Program-made: the position numbers and the translations under genes
Assembly (NCBI GenBank): GCA_050260375.1
Contig: JBLNCA010000047.1
Location: forward strand, 1 to 14,998
Direction: 5' to 3'
From: DTFZ01 sp050260375
GTDB lineage: Bacteria > Bacillota > Clostridia > Christensenellales > SZUA-584
DNA: 14,998 nucleotides
Notes under the pieces: model-generated
Told to the model about the DNA's origin: nothing
Database searches by the model: none
What the model saw: only the letters and a program-made list of their open reading frames with translations
In this document: piece by piece, positions 6,579 through 13,462 of the stretch
Layout of the letters: each line of letters begins with the position of its first letter
Position numbering within the stretch: the stretch's first letter is position 1

Positions 6579-7637
6579 ATGATAAAAGCTATTTTTCTTA
6601 TAGGCGCTCCTTTTTTGCTTTCATTGCTCATTACGCCGCTAATGAGGCTGGTATCGATAAAATTAAAGATCTATGATATGCCTGACGAAAGGAAATGCCA
6701 TAAAGAACCGATGCCGCTGCTCGGCGGCATCGCCATATATTTTGCCACCATTGTTACATTGGTGCTGTTTATACTGATTTTTCGAATAAATCTTGAGATG
6801 AACATATTTGTAACGTTTGTAATCGGTATATCGGGCGTAACGTTTATGGGGCTTATCGACGATATAATTTCCTTAAGCGCGCGAAGGCGGCTTGTGGTTC
6901 TTTTCATATTAGCTCTTGTCGTACTCATCGGATGCCTGCAAACTTATTTCGAAAACAGGTTTTTAGAAAAGAGCTTTTTTGTAATGGCCGTAACGTCGCT
7001 GTTCGTAGTTGTTTGGATAGTCGCGATAACCAATGCAATAAACTTTTCGGACGGGCTCGACGGGCTTTCCAGTTGCCTTTCGTTTATTTCCGTAGTAGCG
7101 TTCGCAATTGTCTTCAGAGCGCAGGGCAGGGGTCAGCTCGCATTGCCCACAGCGGTAGCTTTAGGCGGCGCTCTTTTGGGATTCCTGCCTTACAACATCA
7201 GCCCGGCAAAGTTATTCATGGGCGATTCGGGAAGCATGTTTATAGGATTCATGCTCGGGATGCAGTCTATTATGAGCTTGTCGGACGAGGAAGATATTCT
7301 TGCTTTTCTGGTAGTGCCGATATATTTCATGATAGTGCCGATATCCGACATGTGCGTGTCGGTATTAAGAAGGATAATAAATCAGCAGTCGATAATGCAG
7401 CCGGATCATCTCCACTTCCACCATAAGCTCAACGAGCGCTTTAAAAACCACAGAGTAGTCGTATTGATACTATCGCTGGCGCAGCTGCTTTTTGCGGGCT
7501 TAGGGCTGTTAATCTATTTCTGCAAAGCATACCTCGCGGGCTGGATAGGTTTGGGAGTACTGGCTATAGTTCTTTGCACGTATACGATACGTTACGAGAT
7601 GAACGAGCGTAAAAAGGGCAAACAGGCATCTGCATGA
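6579..7637 (+). CDS. WecA/TagO-type polyprenyl-phosphate sugar-1-phosphate transferase (MraY family)
   Basis: It transfers a sugar-1-phosphate (usually GlcNAc-1-P from UDP-GlcNAc) to undecaprenyl phosphate in the membrane, the first step of teichoic acid, teichuronic acid or capsule synthesis. The 352-residue protein has about ten hydrophobic helices. It also has the cytoplasmic motifs of the family: DERKCHKEPMPLLGG near the start, LIDD with D94 and D95, NFSDGLDGL with D158 and D161, MGDSGS with D216, and the HLHFHHK cluster at 277-283 that marks WecA/TagO rather than MraY. The start is uncertain. ATG 6579 gives the usual N-terminus; TTG 6570 and GTG 6555 are in frame, but the latter is buried in a hairpin. 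It most likely primes the glycan extended by the upstream enzymes. Confidence 0.9.
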   Translation: MIKAIFLIGAPFLLSLLITPLMRLVSIKLKIYDMPDERKCHKEPMPLLGGIAIYFATIVTLVLFILIFRINLEMNIFVTFVIGISGVTFMGLIDDIISLSARRRLVVLFILALVVLIGCLQTYFENRFLEKSFFVMAVTSLFVVVWIVAITNAINFSDGLDGLSSCLSFISVVAFAIVFRAQGRGQLALPTAVALGGALLGFLPYNISPAKLFMGDSGSMFIGFMLGMQSIMSLSDEEDILAFLVVPIYFMIVPISDMCVSVLRRIINQQSIMQPDHLHFHHKLNERFKNHRVVVLILSLAQLLFAGLGLLIYFCKAYLAGWIGLGVLAIVLCTYTIRYEMNERKKGKQASA

Positions 7638-7656
7638 TACTGATTGGGATGGTCAA

Positions 7657-7676
7657 AGAAAACGTTCTTGTTTTCT
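7657..7676 (+). terminator. Weak stem-loop after the WecA/TagO-like gene
   Basis: AGAAAAC and GTTTTCT form a 7-bp, mostly A-T stem around GTTCTT, 20 bases after the stop. There is no U-tract beyond it, so termination here would be poor. Confidence 0.25.
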
Positions 7677-7694
7677 ATTAAGCGAGAAATACAA

Positions 7695-7723
7695 TTGCCA
7701 ACATAAACCATCAATGCTAAAAT
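7695..7723 (+). promoter_or_regulatory. Sigma-A promoter of the DUF3048 lipoprotein gene
   Basis: TTGCCA at 7695-7700 and TAAAAT at 7718-7723 are 17 bases apart, about 50 bases before the start codon. This makes the lipoprotein a single-gene unit with the terminator at 8834. Confidence 0.65.
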
Positions 7724-7775
7724 ACTCTCATGCTAATTTTTAATAATCGCTTTTAAGATGGTTTTGGAGGTTGTT

Positions 7776-8816
7776 ATGAAGAAAATTTTGTGGGTAATTG
7801 TTGCCGCCGTGACAGTGCTTGCATTGGCTGCATGCGGCGCACAGCCCCAGCAGCCCAGCCCTTCGCCAACGCAGGAGGCTACTCCGTCACCCAATCCCAG
7901 CCCGACGCCTGTTCCGACCGTTGAGCCGGTGCCTACTATTGACCCTAACATATCGAAAACGACGGGGCTGCCCTTTACGGGCGAGTATAAGCCCGTAATG
8001 GTAGTAATAGAGAATTCACCCGCGGCCAGGCCTCAGAGAGGGCTGCAGACGGCCGACGTTGTATACGAAGTGCCTGTAGAAGGCGCCATAACGCGCTTTG
8101 TATGCGTTTTTTCGGATAACGTTCCTGAAGAAGTCATGCCCGTAAGAAGCGGGCGGGAGCCGTTTTTGCATATTCAGCATGAATGGGACGCAGCATTCAT
8201 GCATTACGGCGGCTCGGGTAAAAACACAGGTCTTGATTATACGTTCTATGGAAACGCGCTGCATGGTACGATTAAGATTGACATAGACGGTATGGAAGGT
8301 AAATGGAACGACTACTACTACAGGGTAAAAGGTAAAAAAGCGCCTCATAACGTGATGGGCAAGCCCAAGCTGGCGCAGCAGCTATACGATTACAGCCCCG
8401 AGCCTCTGGGCTGGCTGTTTGACAGCGATGTTTCATACGATGGAGCTGACGTAACCGAGATAGAATTGTCCCTGTGCTCGAACGACAAAGATTTTGTATC
8501 TTACACATATGACGCAGCAAACGACATATACCTGCGCTTTATGAACGGCAAGGAGTTCAAGTCGGCAGAGACCGACAAACAGGTAAGCGTTAAGAACATA
8601 ATAGTACAGTACAGCACGTACGAAACACGGGATATATTTAAAATGTGGAAATTTGTAGGGGAAGGCAACGCCGACATATATATCGGCGGCAAGCTGATTA
8701 AGGGAACGTGGAAAAAGGAGTCTGAAGACTCAAAGACGGTGTTTTACGACTCAAAAGGCAGCCAGATAGTTTTAAGGCCGGGCAACACATGGATAGAGTT
8801 GTCCCCGCAGAAATAA
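7776..8816 (+). CDS. DUF3048 (YerB-like) lipoprotein
   Basis: This is an exported lipoprotein of 346 residues anchored to the outer face of the cytoplasmic membrane. The signal peptide has Lys at 2 and 3, a hydrophobic core, and the lipobox LAAC with Cys20 as the lipidated residue. A Pro/Ser/Thr/Gln-rich spacer runs to about residue 57. The DUF3048 N-terminal domain follows (GLPFTGEYKPVMVVIEN, RPQRGLQTADVVYEV, MPVRSGREPF, HYGGSG), then its C-terminal domain ending in VLRPGNTWIELSP. The family's biochemical role is not established; Bacillus YerB is the usual reference. I chose ATG 7776 because GGAGG sits 5 bases before it and the signal peptide starts there. The ATG at 7758 in frame lies upstream of that site. 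The neighbouring glycan locus suggests an envelope role, but that is only inference. Confidence 0.92.
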   Translation: MKKILWVIVAAVTVLALAACGAQPQQPSPSPTQEATPSPNPSPTPVPTVEPVPTIDPNISKTTGLPFTGEYKPVMVVIENSPAARPQRGLQTADVVYEVPVEGAITRFVCVFSDNVPEEVMPVRSGREPFLHIQHEWDAAFMHYGGSGKNTGLDYTFYGNALHGTIKIDIDGMEGKWNDYYYRVKGKKAPHNVMGKPKLAQQLYDYSPEPLGWLFDSDVSYDGADVTEIELSLCSNDKDFVSYTYDAANDIYLRFMNGKEFKSAETDKQVSVKNIIVQYSTYETRDIFKMWKFVGEGNADIYIGGKLIKGTWKKESEDSKTVFYDSKGSQIVLRPGNTWIELSPQK

Positions 8817-8833
8817 AACGGATGCATTTTGAA

Positions 8834-8877
8834 GGGCGGAAGGGAATAAAGCTTCCCATCCGCTCTTTTGTTATTTT
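8834..8877 (+). terminator. Rho-independent terminator after the DUF3048 gene
   Basis: GGGCGGA pairs with TCCGCTC (one G-U) and GGGAA pairs with TTCCC, with a single A-A mismatch between them and a 6-base loop. TTTTGTTATTTT follows. Confidence 0.85.
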
Positions 8878-8913
8878 AAAGGCTACATTTAGACATCGCG
8901 ATTTCAAAAATGC

Positions 8914-8942
8914 TGGACTTTCAAGGCTTGGAATGGTTTAAT
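8914..8942 (+). promoter_or_regulatory. Probable promoter of the TIM barrel-pepP-efp operon
   Basis: TGGACT at 8914-8919 and TTTAAT at 8937-8942 are spaced by 17 bases, just after the preceding terminator. The -35 matches only 4 of 6 consensus positions. Confidence 0.45.
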
Positions 8943-8961
8943 ATTCCGTGAAGGAGATATT

Positions 8962-9819
8962 ATGATACATTTCGGGCCTGCGGGCAACTCGGACAGCTTC
9001 TACAGCCAAGGGTATAAGCATACCGTAGAGGCGTTTCAATGGATAGCGGATATGGGGCTCGACGCTTATGAATATTCGTTCGGGCGCGGCGTGCGACTGC
9101 GGCAGGAGACCGCGCAGGCGATAGGGCAAAAAGCGGCGGAAGCAGGCGTTGTTTTAAGCGTTCATGCGCCGTATTACATCAACCTCGCTACGGAAGAGCC
9201 GGACAAAGCGGAGGCGAATGTAAGGTATCTGACCGAATCGGCGCAGGCGGCGGTATGGATGGGTGCAAGGCGGGTAGTGTTCCACGCCGGCTCGCAGGGC
9301 GCGGGCAATCGCGAAGAAGCGTTTGCGCGCGTTAAGACAAGCCTTGCCGCCGTGGTAAAAGAGCTTAAGAGCGCCGGGTTATGGGAAGTTGAACTCTGCC
9401 CGGAAACGATGGGAAGGATAAAGCAGATAGGCGACCTTGATGAAGTAATAGAGCTTTGCGGCATTGACGAACGAATTGTTCCCGCTATAGATTTCGGGCA
9501 TCTCCACGCACGGGGCAGGGGCGCAATAAATTCGGAGGAAGATTATGCACGTATACTGGACAGGCTCGAGCAGCGGCTTGGCGGATATAAAGCAAGGCGT
9601 TTTCATGTGCATTTTTCAAGGATAGAATATACTGCGGCGGGAGAAAAGGCTCACAGGACGTTCGCGGATAGCGAGTTCGGGCCGGATTTTCGGCCGTTTG
9701 CCAAGCTGATAGCAAAGCGGGGTTTGGAGCCGGTGGTTATTTGCGAGTCAAAGGGGACGATGGCGGAGGACGCCGCCGCTATGAAAAAACAATACACGGA
9801 GGAACTTGAAAAGCTATGA
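8962..9819 (+). CDS. Endonuclease IV-like TIM-barrel metalloprotein
   Basis: The 285-residue protein belongs to the AP endonuclease 2 / xylose-isomerase-like TIM-barrel superfamily. Most metal ligands of endonuclease IV have counterparts: H68 (VHAPY), H108 (VFHAG), E148 (CPETMG), D177 and H180 (IDFGH), H215 or H217 (FHVHFS), H231 and E262 (ICES). The Asp of the DxH pair near 229-231 is replaced (KAH), and the tail after it is unlike Nfo. It may therefore be a repair enzyme of a divergent type or a sugar-phosphate isomerase-like enzyme. GAAGGAG precedes the ATG at ideal spacing. It overlaps the aminopeptidase gene by ATGA, so it is the first gene of an operon with pepP-like and efp. The fold is confident; activity on AP sites is not. 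Confidence 0.85.
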   Translation: MIHFGPAGNSDSFYSQGYKHTVEAFQWIADMGLDAYEYSFGRGVRLRQETAQAIGQKAAEAGVVLSVHAPYYINLATEEPDKAEANVRYLTESAQAAVWMGARRVVFHAGSQGAGNREEAFARVKTSLAAVVKELKSAGLWEVELCPETMGRIKQIGDLDEVIELCGIDERIVPAIDFGHLHARGRGAINSEEDYARILDRLEQRLGGYKARRFHVHFSRIEYTAAGEKAHRTFADSEFGPDFRPFAKLIAKRGLEPVVICESKGTMAEDAAAMKKQYTEELEKL

Positions 9820-10874
9820 GGGTAGATGGGCTAAGGAAGGCGATGCAGAAAGCGGGAGCAGACGCCGCGCTTATCACGTCGGACGCAAACGTAAGGTATT
9901 ATTCCGGGTTTTCTGGAACCAGCAGCCAGCTTTTGATTACGCAGGACAGCAAGCTGTTTTTTACCGACTTCAGATATTCAGAGCAGGCCGAGGCAGAGAC
10001 CGATTTTACCGTAGTCGAGACGAAGGCGAATGAACGCATAAAGACGATATTCGAACATGTGAAGAAGTGCAAGGCTAAACGGTTGGGAGTAGACCTTTCT
10101 GACGTTTTGTATTCTTCCTATAAGGGCTATCTTGGGTATATCGAAGAGGACAATATCATAGACCTTTCGGCAGCGGTCTTCGCGCAGAGGTGCGTTAAGG
10201 ACGAAGAAGAGCTAAAGCTAATCGCCAAAGGTGCTAAATGCAACGACGAGTTGTTTGCCCACCTTTGCGGACTGCTGAAAGCAGGGGTGAGCGAAATGGA
10301 CATAAAGGCGGAGATAGTGTACTTTATGAACAAGCGCGGCGCCGAAACCGCGTTTGACCCGATAATCGCTTCGGGGCCTAACTCCAGCCTGCCGCACGCG
10401 ACGCCCACGGGGCGCAAGATAGCTGCCGGGGATTTCGTGACGATGGATTACGGTTCGAAATTTGGCGGGTATTGTTCCGATTTCACGAGGACGGTCGCCA
10501 TTTCGCATATAGACAAAGAGATGCAAAAAGTATATGATATAGTGAACCGCGCTGGTGAAAAAGCATTTGAGGCGCTCAAACCGGGAGCGGACGCAAAGAG
10601 CGTTGACGCCGCCGCGAGGGATTACATAGCTGAATCAGGATACGGCGACGAGTTCGGCCACGGGCTTGGGCATGGCGTGGGGCTGTTTATACACGAAGCG
10701 CCGACATTGAACGCGATATCGGAAGCTGTGCTTGAGCCGGGCATGGTTATAACAATAGAGCCCGGGATATACTTAAAGGGCAGATACGGGGTGCGCATTG
10801 AGGACCTTTGCGTTGTCACCGAACAAGGGTTTACAAACCTCACAGCCGCGCCGCGTGAAATGATAATAATTTAA
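9816..10874 (+). CDS. Xaa-Pro aminopeptidase / M24B peptidase
   Basis: It removes N-terminal residues ahead of proline or cleaves Xaa-Pro dipeptides in the cytoplasm. The 352-residue protein has an N-terminal creatinase-like domain (about 1-125, with NVRYYSGFSGTSS) and a C-terminal pita-bread domain. All five dimetal ligands are present: D211 (MDYG), D222 (SDFTR), H286 (GHGLGHGVG), E315 (TIEPG) and E329 (RIED). The substrate-binding histidines H194 (LPHA) and H293 are also there. The length matches Bacillus YqhT-type enzymes. The ATG overlaps the preceding stop, and GGAGG lies a little far upstream, so translation is probably coupled. It is directly followed by efp, the same order as in many Bacillota. 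The link may be recycling of proline-containing peptides while EF-P helps make polyproline, but that is inference. Confidence 0.93.
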   Translation: MRVDGLRKAMQKAGADAALITSDANVRYYSGFSGTSSQLLITQDSKLFFTDFRYSEQAEAETDFTVVETKANERIKTIFEHVKKCKAKRLGVDLSDVLYSSYKGYLGYIEEDNIIDLSAAVFAQRCVKDEEELKLIAKGAKCNDELFAHLCGLLKAGVSEMDIKAEIVYFMNKRGAETAFDPIIASGPNSSLPHATPTGRKIAAGDFVTMDYGSKFGGYCSDFTRTVAISHIDKEMQKVYDIVNRAGEKAFEALKPGADAKSVDAAARDYIAESGYGDEFGHGLGHGVGLFIHEAPTLNAISEAVLEPGMVITIEPGIYLKGRYGVRIEDLCVVTEQGFTNLTAAPREMIII

Positions 10875-10888
10875 ATTTGGAGGAATGT

Positions 10889-11446
10889 ATGGTATCAGCC
10901 GGAGATTTTAGAAAAGGACTCACTATTGAGATTGACGGCCAGGTATGGGTCATAGTCGATTTCCAGCATGTTAAACCCGGTAAAGGCGCTGCTTTCGTGC
11001 GCACAAAGATGAAGAATATTATGCAGGGCAACGTATTGGAGCGTACGTTCAACCCTACGGAGAAATTTGAAAACGCTCATGTCGACAAGAAGGAAATGCA
11101 GTATCTCTATAACGACGGCGAGCTGTATTATTTCATGGACAACGAGACGTACGAGCAGCTTCCGCTCAACAAGGACAAGGTGGAAGACGCTATGAACTTC
11201 GTTAAAGAGAACATGACCGTCACGATAAAATTCTTCAAGGGTGAGGCGTTCTCCGTTGAACCTCCTAACTTCGTTGAACTTGCCGTCTCCCAGACCGAGC
11301 CCGGGTTTAAGGGCGACACCGCAACAGCGGGCAACAAGCCGGCAATACTCGAGACGGGCTATAAGATAATGGTACCTCTTTTCATAAACGAAGGCGACAT
11401 AATCAGGGTGGATACGCGCACCGGCGAGTACATGGAGAGGGCTTAA
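10889..11446 (+). CDS. efp: Elongation factor P
   Basis: EF-P binds the ribosome between the P and E sites and relieves stalling at consecutive prolines. The 185-residue protein is full length. It has a KOW-like N-terminal domain with the tip loop VKPGKGAAF, whose K32 is the usual modified lysine, a middle OB domain (with LYNDGELYYFMD), and a C-terminal OB domain ending VDTRTGEYMERA with the family's TxTGxYxxR signature. The first residue is Met-Val rather than Met-Ile. I chose ATG 10889, placed 5 bases after GGAGG. A TTG at 10877 in frame would lie on top of that site. The gene starts 14 bases after the aminopeptidase stop. No EF-P modification gene is visible nearby. Confidence 0.97.
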   Translation: MVSAGDFRKGLTIEIDGQVWVIVDFQHVKPGKGAAFVRTKMKNIMQGNVLERTFNPTEKFENAHVDKKEMQYLYNDGELYYFMDNETYEQLPLNKDKVEDAMNFVKENMTVTIKFFKGEAFSVEPPNFVELAVSQTEPGFKGDTATAGNKPAILETGYKIMVPLFINEGDIIRVDTRTGEYMERA

Positions 11447-11457
11447 TACATGTAAAT

Positions 11458-11484
11458 AAAGGCTCGGATTCACCGGGCCTTTTA
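11458..11484 (+). terminator. Rho-independent terminator after efp
   Basis: AAAGGCTCGG and CCGGGCCTTT form a 10-bp stem (one G-U) around ATTCA, starting 12 bases after the efp stop and running into TTTTAT. Confidence 0.85.
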
Positions 11485-11533
11485 TAATACCTTTAGTATA
11501 GTTTATTTGAATCAACATAAAAAGGGCCTTAAT

Positions 11534-12304
11534 ATGACAAAACTACTGGCATTGGATCTTGACAATACGCTGCTTAAAAGCGACAAGTCGATATCGCAGT
11601 ATACCTCCGGAGTGTTAAAGCGCTGCCGCGACAGGGGCATGAAAATAGTGTTCGCAACCGCGAGGCCGCTTAGAACGATAACGCCGTATTTGAGCCGTAC
11701 GCCGTGCGACGCTATAATATACCACAACGGGGCGCACATCATAGCGGACGGGAAGCGTATAGGAAGCGCCTATACCGTCCCTGTCGAAACCACAAGAACA
11801 ATACTTGGCACGCTGCAGGCTAAATACCCGGGCGAACGGCTGTCCGTAGAGATTGACGACGTGCTGTACGCCAACTTTGACGTATCGTCCGTATGGAATT
11901 ATACAAGCTATATATTATCGGATTTTTCCGACTTGCCCGAGACAGGCGCGGACAAAATACTGATAGAAGCGGACTTGAAAATAAAGTATGAAGACATAAC
12001 GCCGCTGCTTACGCCGGACATCTACTGCCAGATGTCGGAAGGCCTTATCTATCTTATTATGAACAAGTGCTCTACCAAGCTGAACGGACTTAAGACGCTT
12101 GCAGGCCATTGGGGGATGAGCCTTGAGGATGCGGCCGCGTTCGGGGACGACCATAACGACGTTGAAATGCTAAGAAGCTGCGGACTCGGCGTTGCCGTGG
12201 GAAACGCAATTAAGAAGGCAAAAGAGGCAGCGGATGCAGTCGCGGATACGAACGATAACGACGGCGCGGCGAAATATATAGAGCATTATCTGCTGACAGA
12301 TTGA
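11534..12304 (+). CDS. Cof-type HAD-IIB phosphatase
   Basis: This is a cytoplasmic Mg-dependent phosphatase of the Cof/YidA group, which acts on sugar phosphates, flavin mononucleotide or similar small phosphoesters. The 256-residue protein shows motif I LDLDNTLL with D8 and D10, motif II ATARP near 37-41, a C2B cap in the middle, motif III lysine K182 (STKLNGLK) and motif IV GDDHNDVEML with D205, D206 and D209. All catalytic positions are intact and the length is usual. ATG 11534 is preceded by AAAGGG; a TTG at 11507 in frame has no such site. It follows the efp terminator, so it needs its own promoter, but I could not find a convincing one. It overlaps or abuts the cation transporter gene. 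The substrate cannot be predicted. Confidence 0.93.
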   Translation: MTKLLALDLDNTLLKSDKSISQYTSGVLKRCRDRGMKIVFATARPLRTITPYLSRTPCDAIIYHNGAHIIADGKRIGSAYTVPVETTRTILGTLQAKYPGERLSVEIDDVLYANFDVSSVWNYTSYILSDFSDLPETGADKILIEADLKIKYEDITPLLTPDIYCQMSEGLIYLIMNKCSTKLNGLKTLAGHWGMSLEDAAAFGDDHNDVEMLRSCGLGVAVGNAIKKAKEAADAVADTNDNDGAAKYIEHYLLTD

Positions 12305-12321
12305 AATTCGGTATGGAGTGT

Positions 12322-13230
12322 ATGAAAAAGGACGAAGGCTTAATAGTAGTACGATACGTTCTTTTCGGCAATATCTTTCTTGCGCTGCTCAAAGGAACTG
12401 TGGGCCTGCTTACAGAAAGCGCCGCGCTGAAGGCGGACGCCGTAAACTCTGCGGGAGACGTCGTGACGACCGTCGTCGTGATGCTGGCGCTGCGCTATGC
12501 GTTAAAGCCCCGCGACGAGGGGCATCATTACGGCCACGGCAAGATGGAGGCGCTCGTTTCGCTCGCCGTGGGCGCCATGATACTTGTGAGCACGGGGTTT
12601 CTGATTCGCGACGTAGTGCTGTCCATAATAAACGCCAGCGCGGCGCCGCCCAGCTTAATAGCGCTCGGTGCGGCCGCGGTATCCATAGCGGCAAAGAGCG
12701 TTATGTTCAGGGTGACGTACTCGGTGGGCAAGCGCCTTTCTTCGATAGCGCTTGTGACGAACGCAAAAGACCACCGCAACGATATATTCGCAACGTCGGG
12801 CGCGGTTATTGCCATACTGCTTGCGTTTTTGGGACAGGCAATCAACTCGCCTGCGCTGCTTATATATTCCGAGCCGGTAGTGGCGATGCTGATAAGCGCA
12901 TTGATAATAAAGACCGCCGTTGAGATAATAGCCGCGGCCTGCCGTATGCTGCTCGACGCCGCGCCCGAGAAAGAGACAATAGAAAGCATGAAACAGGCTG
13001 CGGCCTGCGTGGAAGGCGTTGTCAAAACCGATTGGGTGAAGTGCCGCGCAATGGGCAGAGGGCTGCTGGTGGACCTTGCGATACAGGTGAGCGGCAGCAT
13101 AACTATAGAAAAAGGCCACAGCATAGGCGACTCCGTCGCGGAGGCGGTAATGCAAAGCAATCCGCAGGTGCTCGACGTGCTTGTGCATATAAACCCGGAG
13201 GAACGCGACAAGCGCCTGTTAACGCGCTGA
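12322..13230 (+). CDS. Cation diffusion facilitator (CDF) metal exporter
   Basis: This is a membrane antiporter that expels divalent metals such as Zn, Fe or Mn in exchange for protons. The 302-residue protein has six hydrophobic helices and a C-terminal cytoplasmic domain. Transport-site residues are D39 and D46 in helix 2 (DAVNSAGD) and H151 and D154 in helix 5 (DHRNDI). HHYGHGKME at 68-76 is the usual loop signature after helix 2. The position usually His in DAxHSxxD of related proteins is Asn42. The C-terminal domain ends with VLVHINPE. The start is uncertain: ATG 12322 follows GGAG closely, while ATG 12313 and TTG 12301 are in frame and would add 3 or 7 residues. It begins at the end of the HAD gene, so the two are probably cotranscribed. 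Confidence 0.92.
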   Translation: MKKDEGLIVVRYVLFGNIFLALLKGTVGLLTESAALKADAVNSAGDVVTTVVVMLALRYALKPRDEGHHYGHGKMEALVSLAVGAMILVSTGFLIRDVVLSIINASAAPPSLIALGAAAVSIAAKSVMFRVTYSVGKRLSSIALVTNAKDHRNDIFATSGAVIAILLAFLGQAINSPALLIYSEPVVAMLISALIIKTAVEIIAAACRMLLDAAPEKETIESMKQAAACVEGVVKTDWVKCRAMGRGLLVDLAIQVSGSITIEKGHSIGDSVAEAVMQSNPQVLDVLVHINPEERDKRLLTR

Positions 13231-13319
13231 TACTCTAAGGGGAACTTTCACATGGTCTGCGCAGCACTCCCGTTAAAGCGGCAAAATACGCGGATAAACA
13301 GATATGTACGGCTTTATAA

Positions 13320-13439
13320 GCCGATATAAATAAATTTGGCTCAATTCGCATCAGCGACGAAGAACTCAATCAGCTTAGCGAATCGGCAGGAAAGCTTAAA
13401 GCTGTATTGTACGAAGTCTATCAGCCGGCAATGAATTGA
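13320..13439 (+). pseudogene. Start-less reading frame, possible gene remnant
   Basis: The gap between the CDF and malic enzyme genes holds a 39-codon open frame with protein-like composition (SIRISDEELNQLSE, KAVLYEVYQ) ending in TGA. It has no usable start codon near its beginning. Just upstream another frame reads VKAAKYADKQICTAL before a stop, as if the two were once joined. I do not recognise the protein. It may be the decayed 3' end of a small helical protein gene. Confidence 0.3.
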
Positions 13440-13462
13440 CAGCACAGAAAGGATATAAAATA

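Noticed and set aside
7840..7945. Tandem DNA repeat in the lipoprotein gene
   Set aside because: CCCAGCCC-like repeats only reflect Pro/Ser/Thr-rich linker codons; there is no fixed repeat unit.
7733..7951. Gly/Val repeat protein on the minus strand
   Set aside because: It is the reverse reading of the Pro/Ser/Thr linker of the DUF3048 lipoprotein; low complexity comes from that linker.
12318..12923. Arg-rich 201-codon plus-strand frame inside the CDF gene
   Set aside because: Extremely Arg/Gly-rich composition in a GC-rich gene whose other frame has all CDF motifs. It is a frame shadow.
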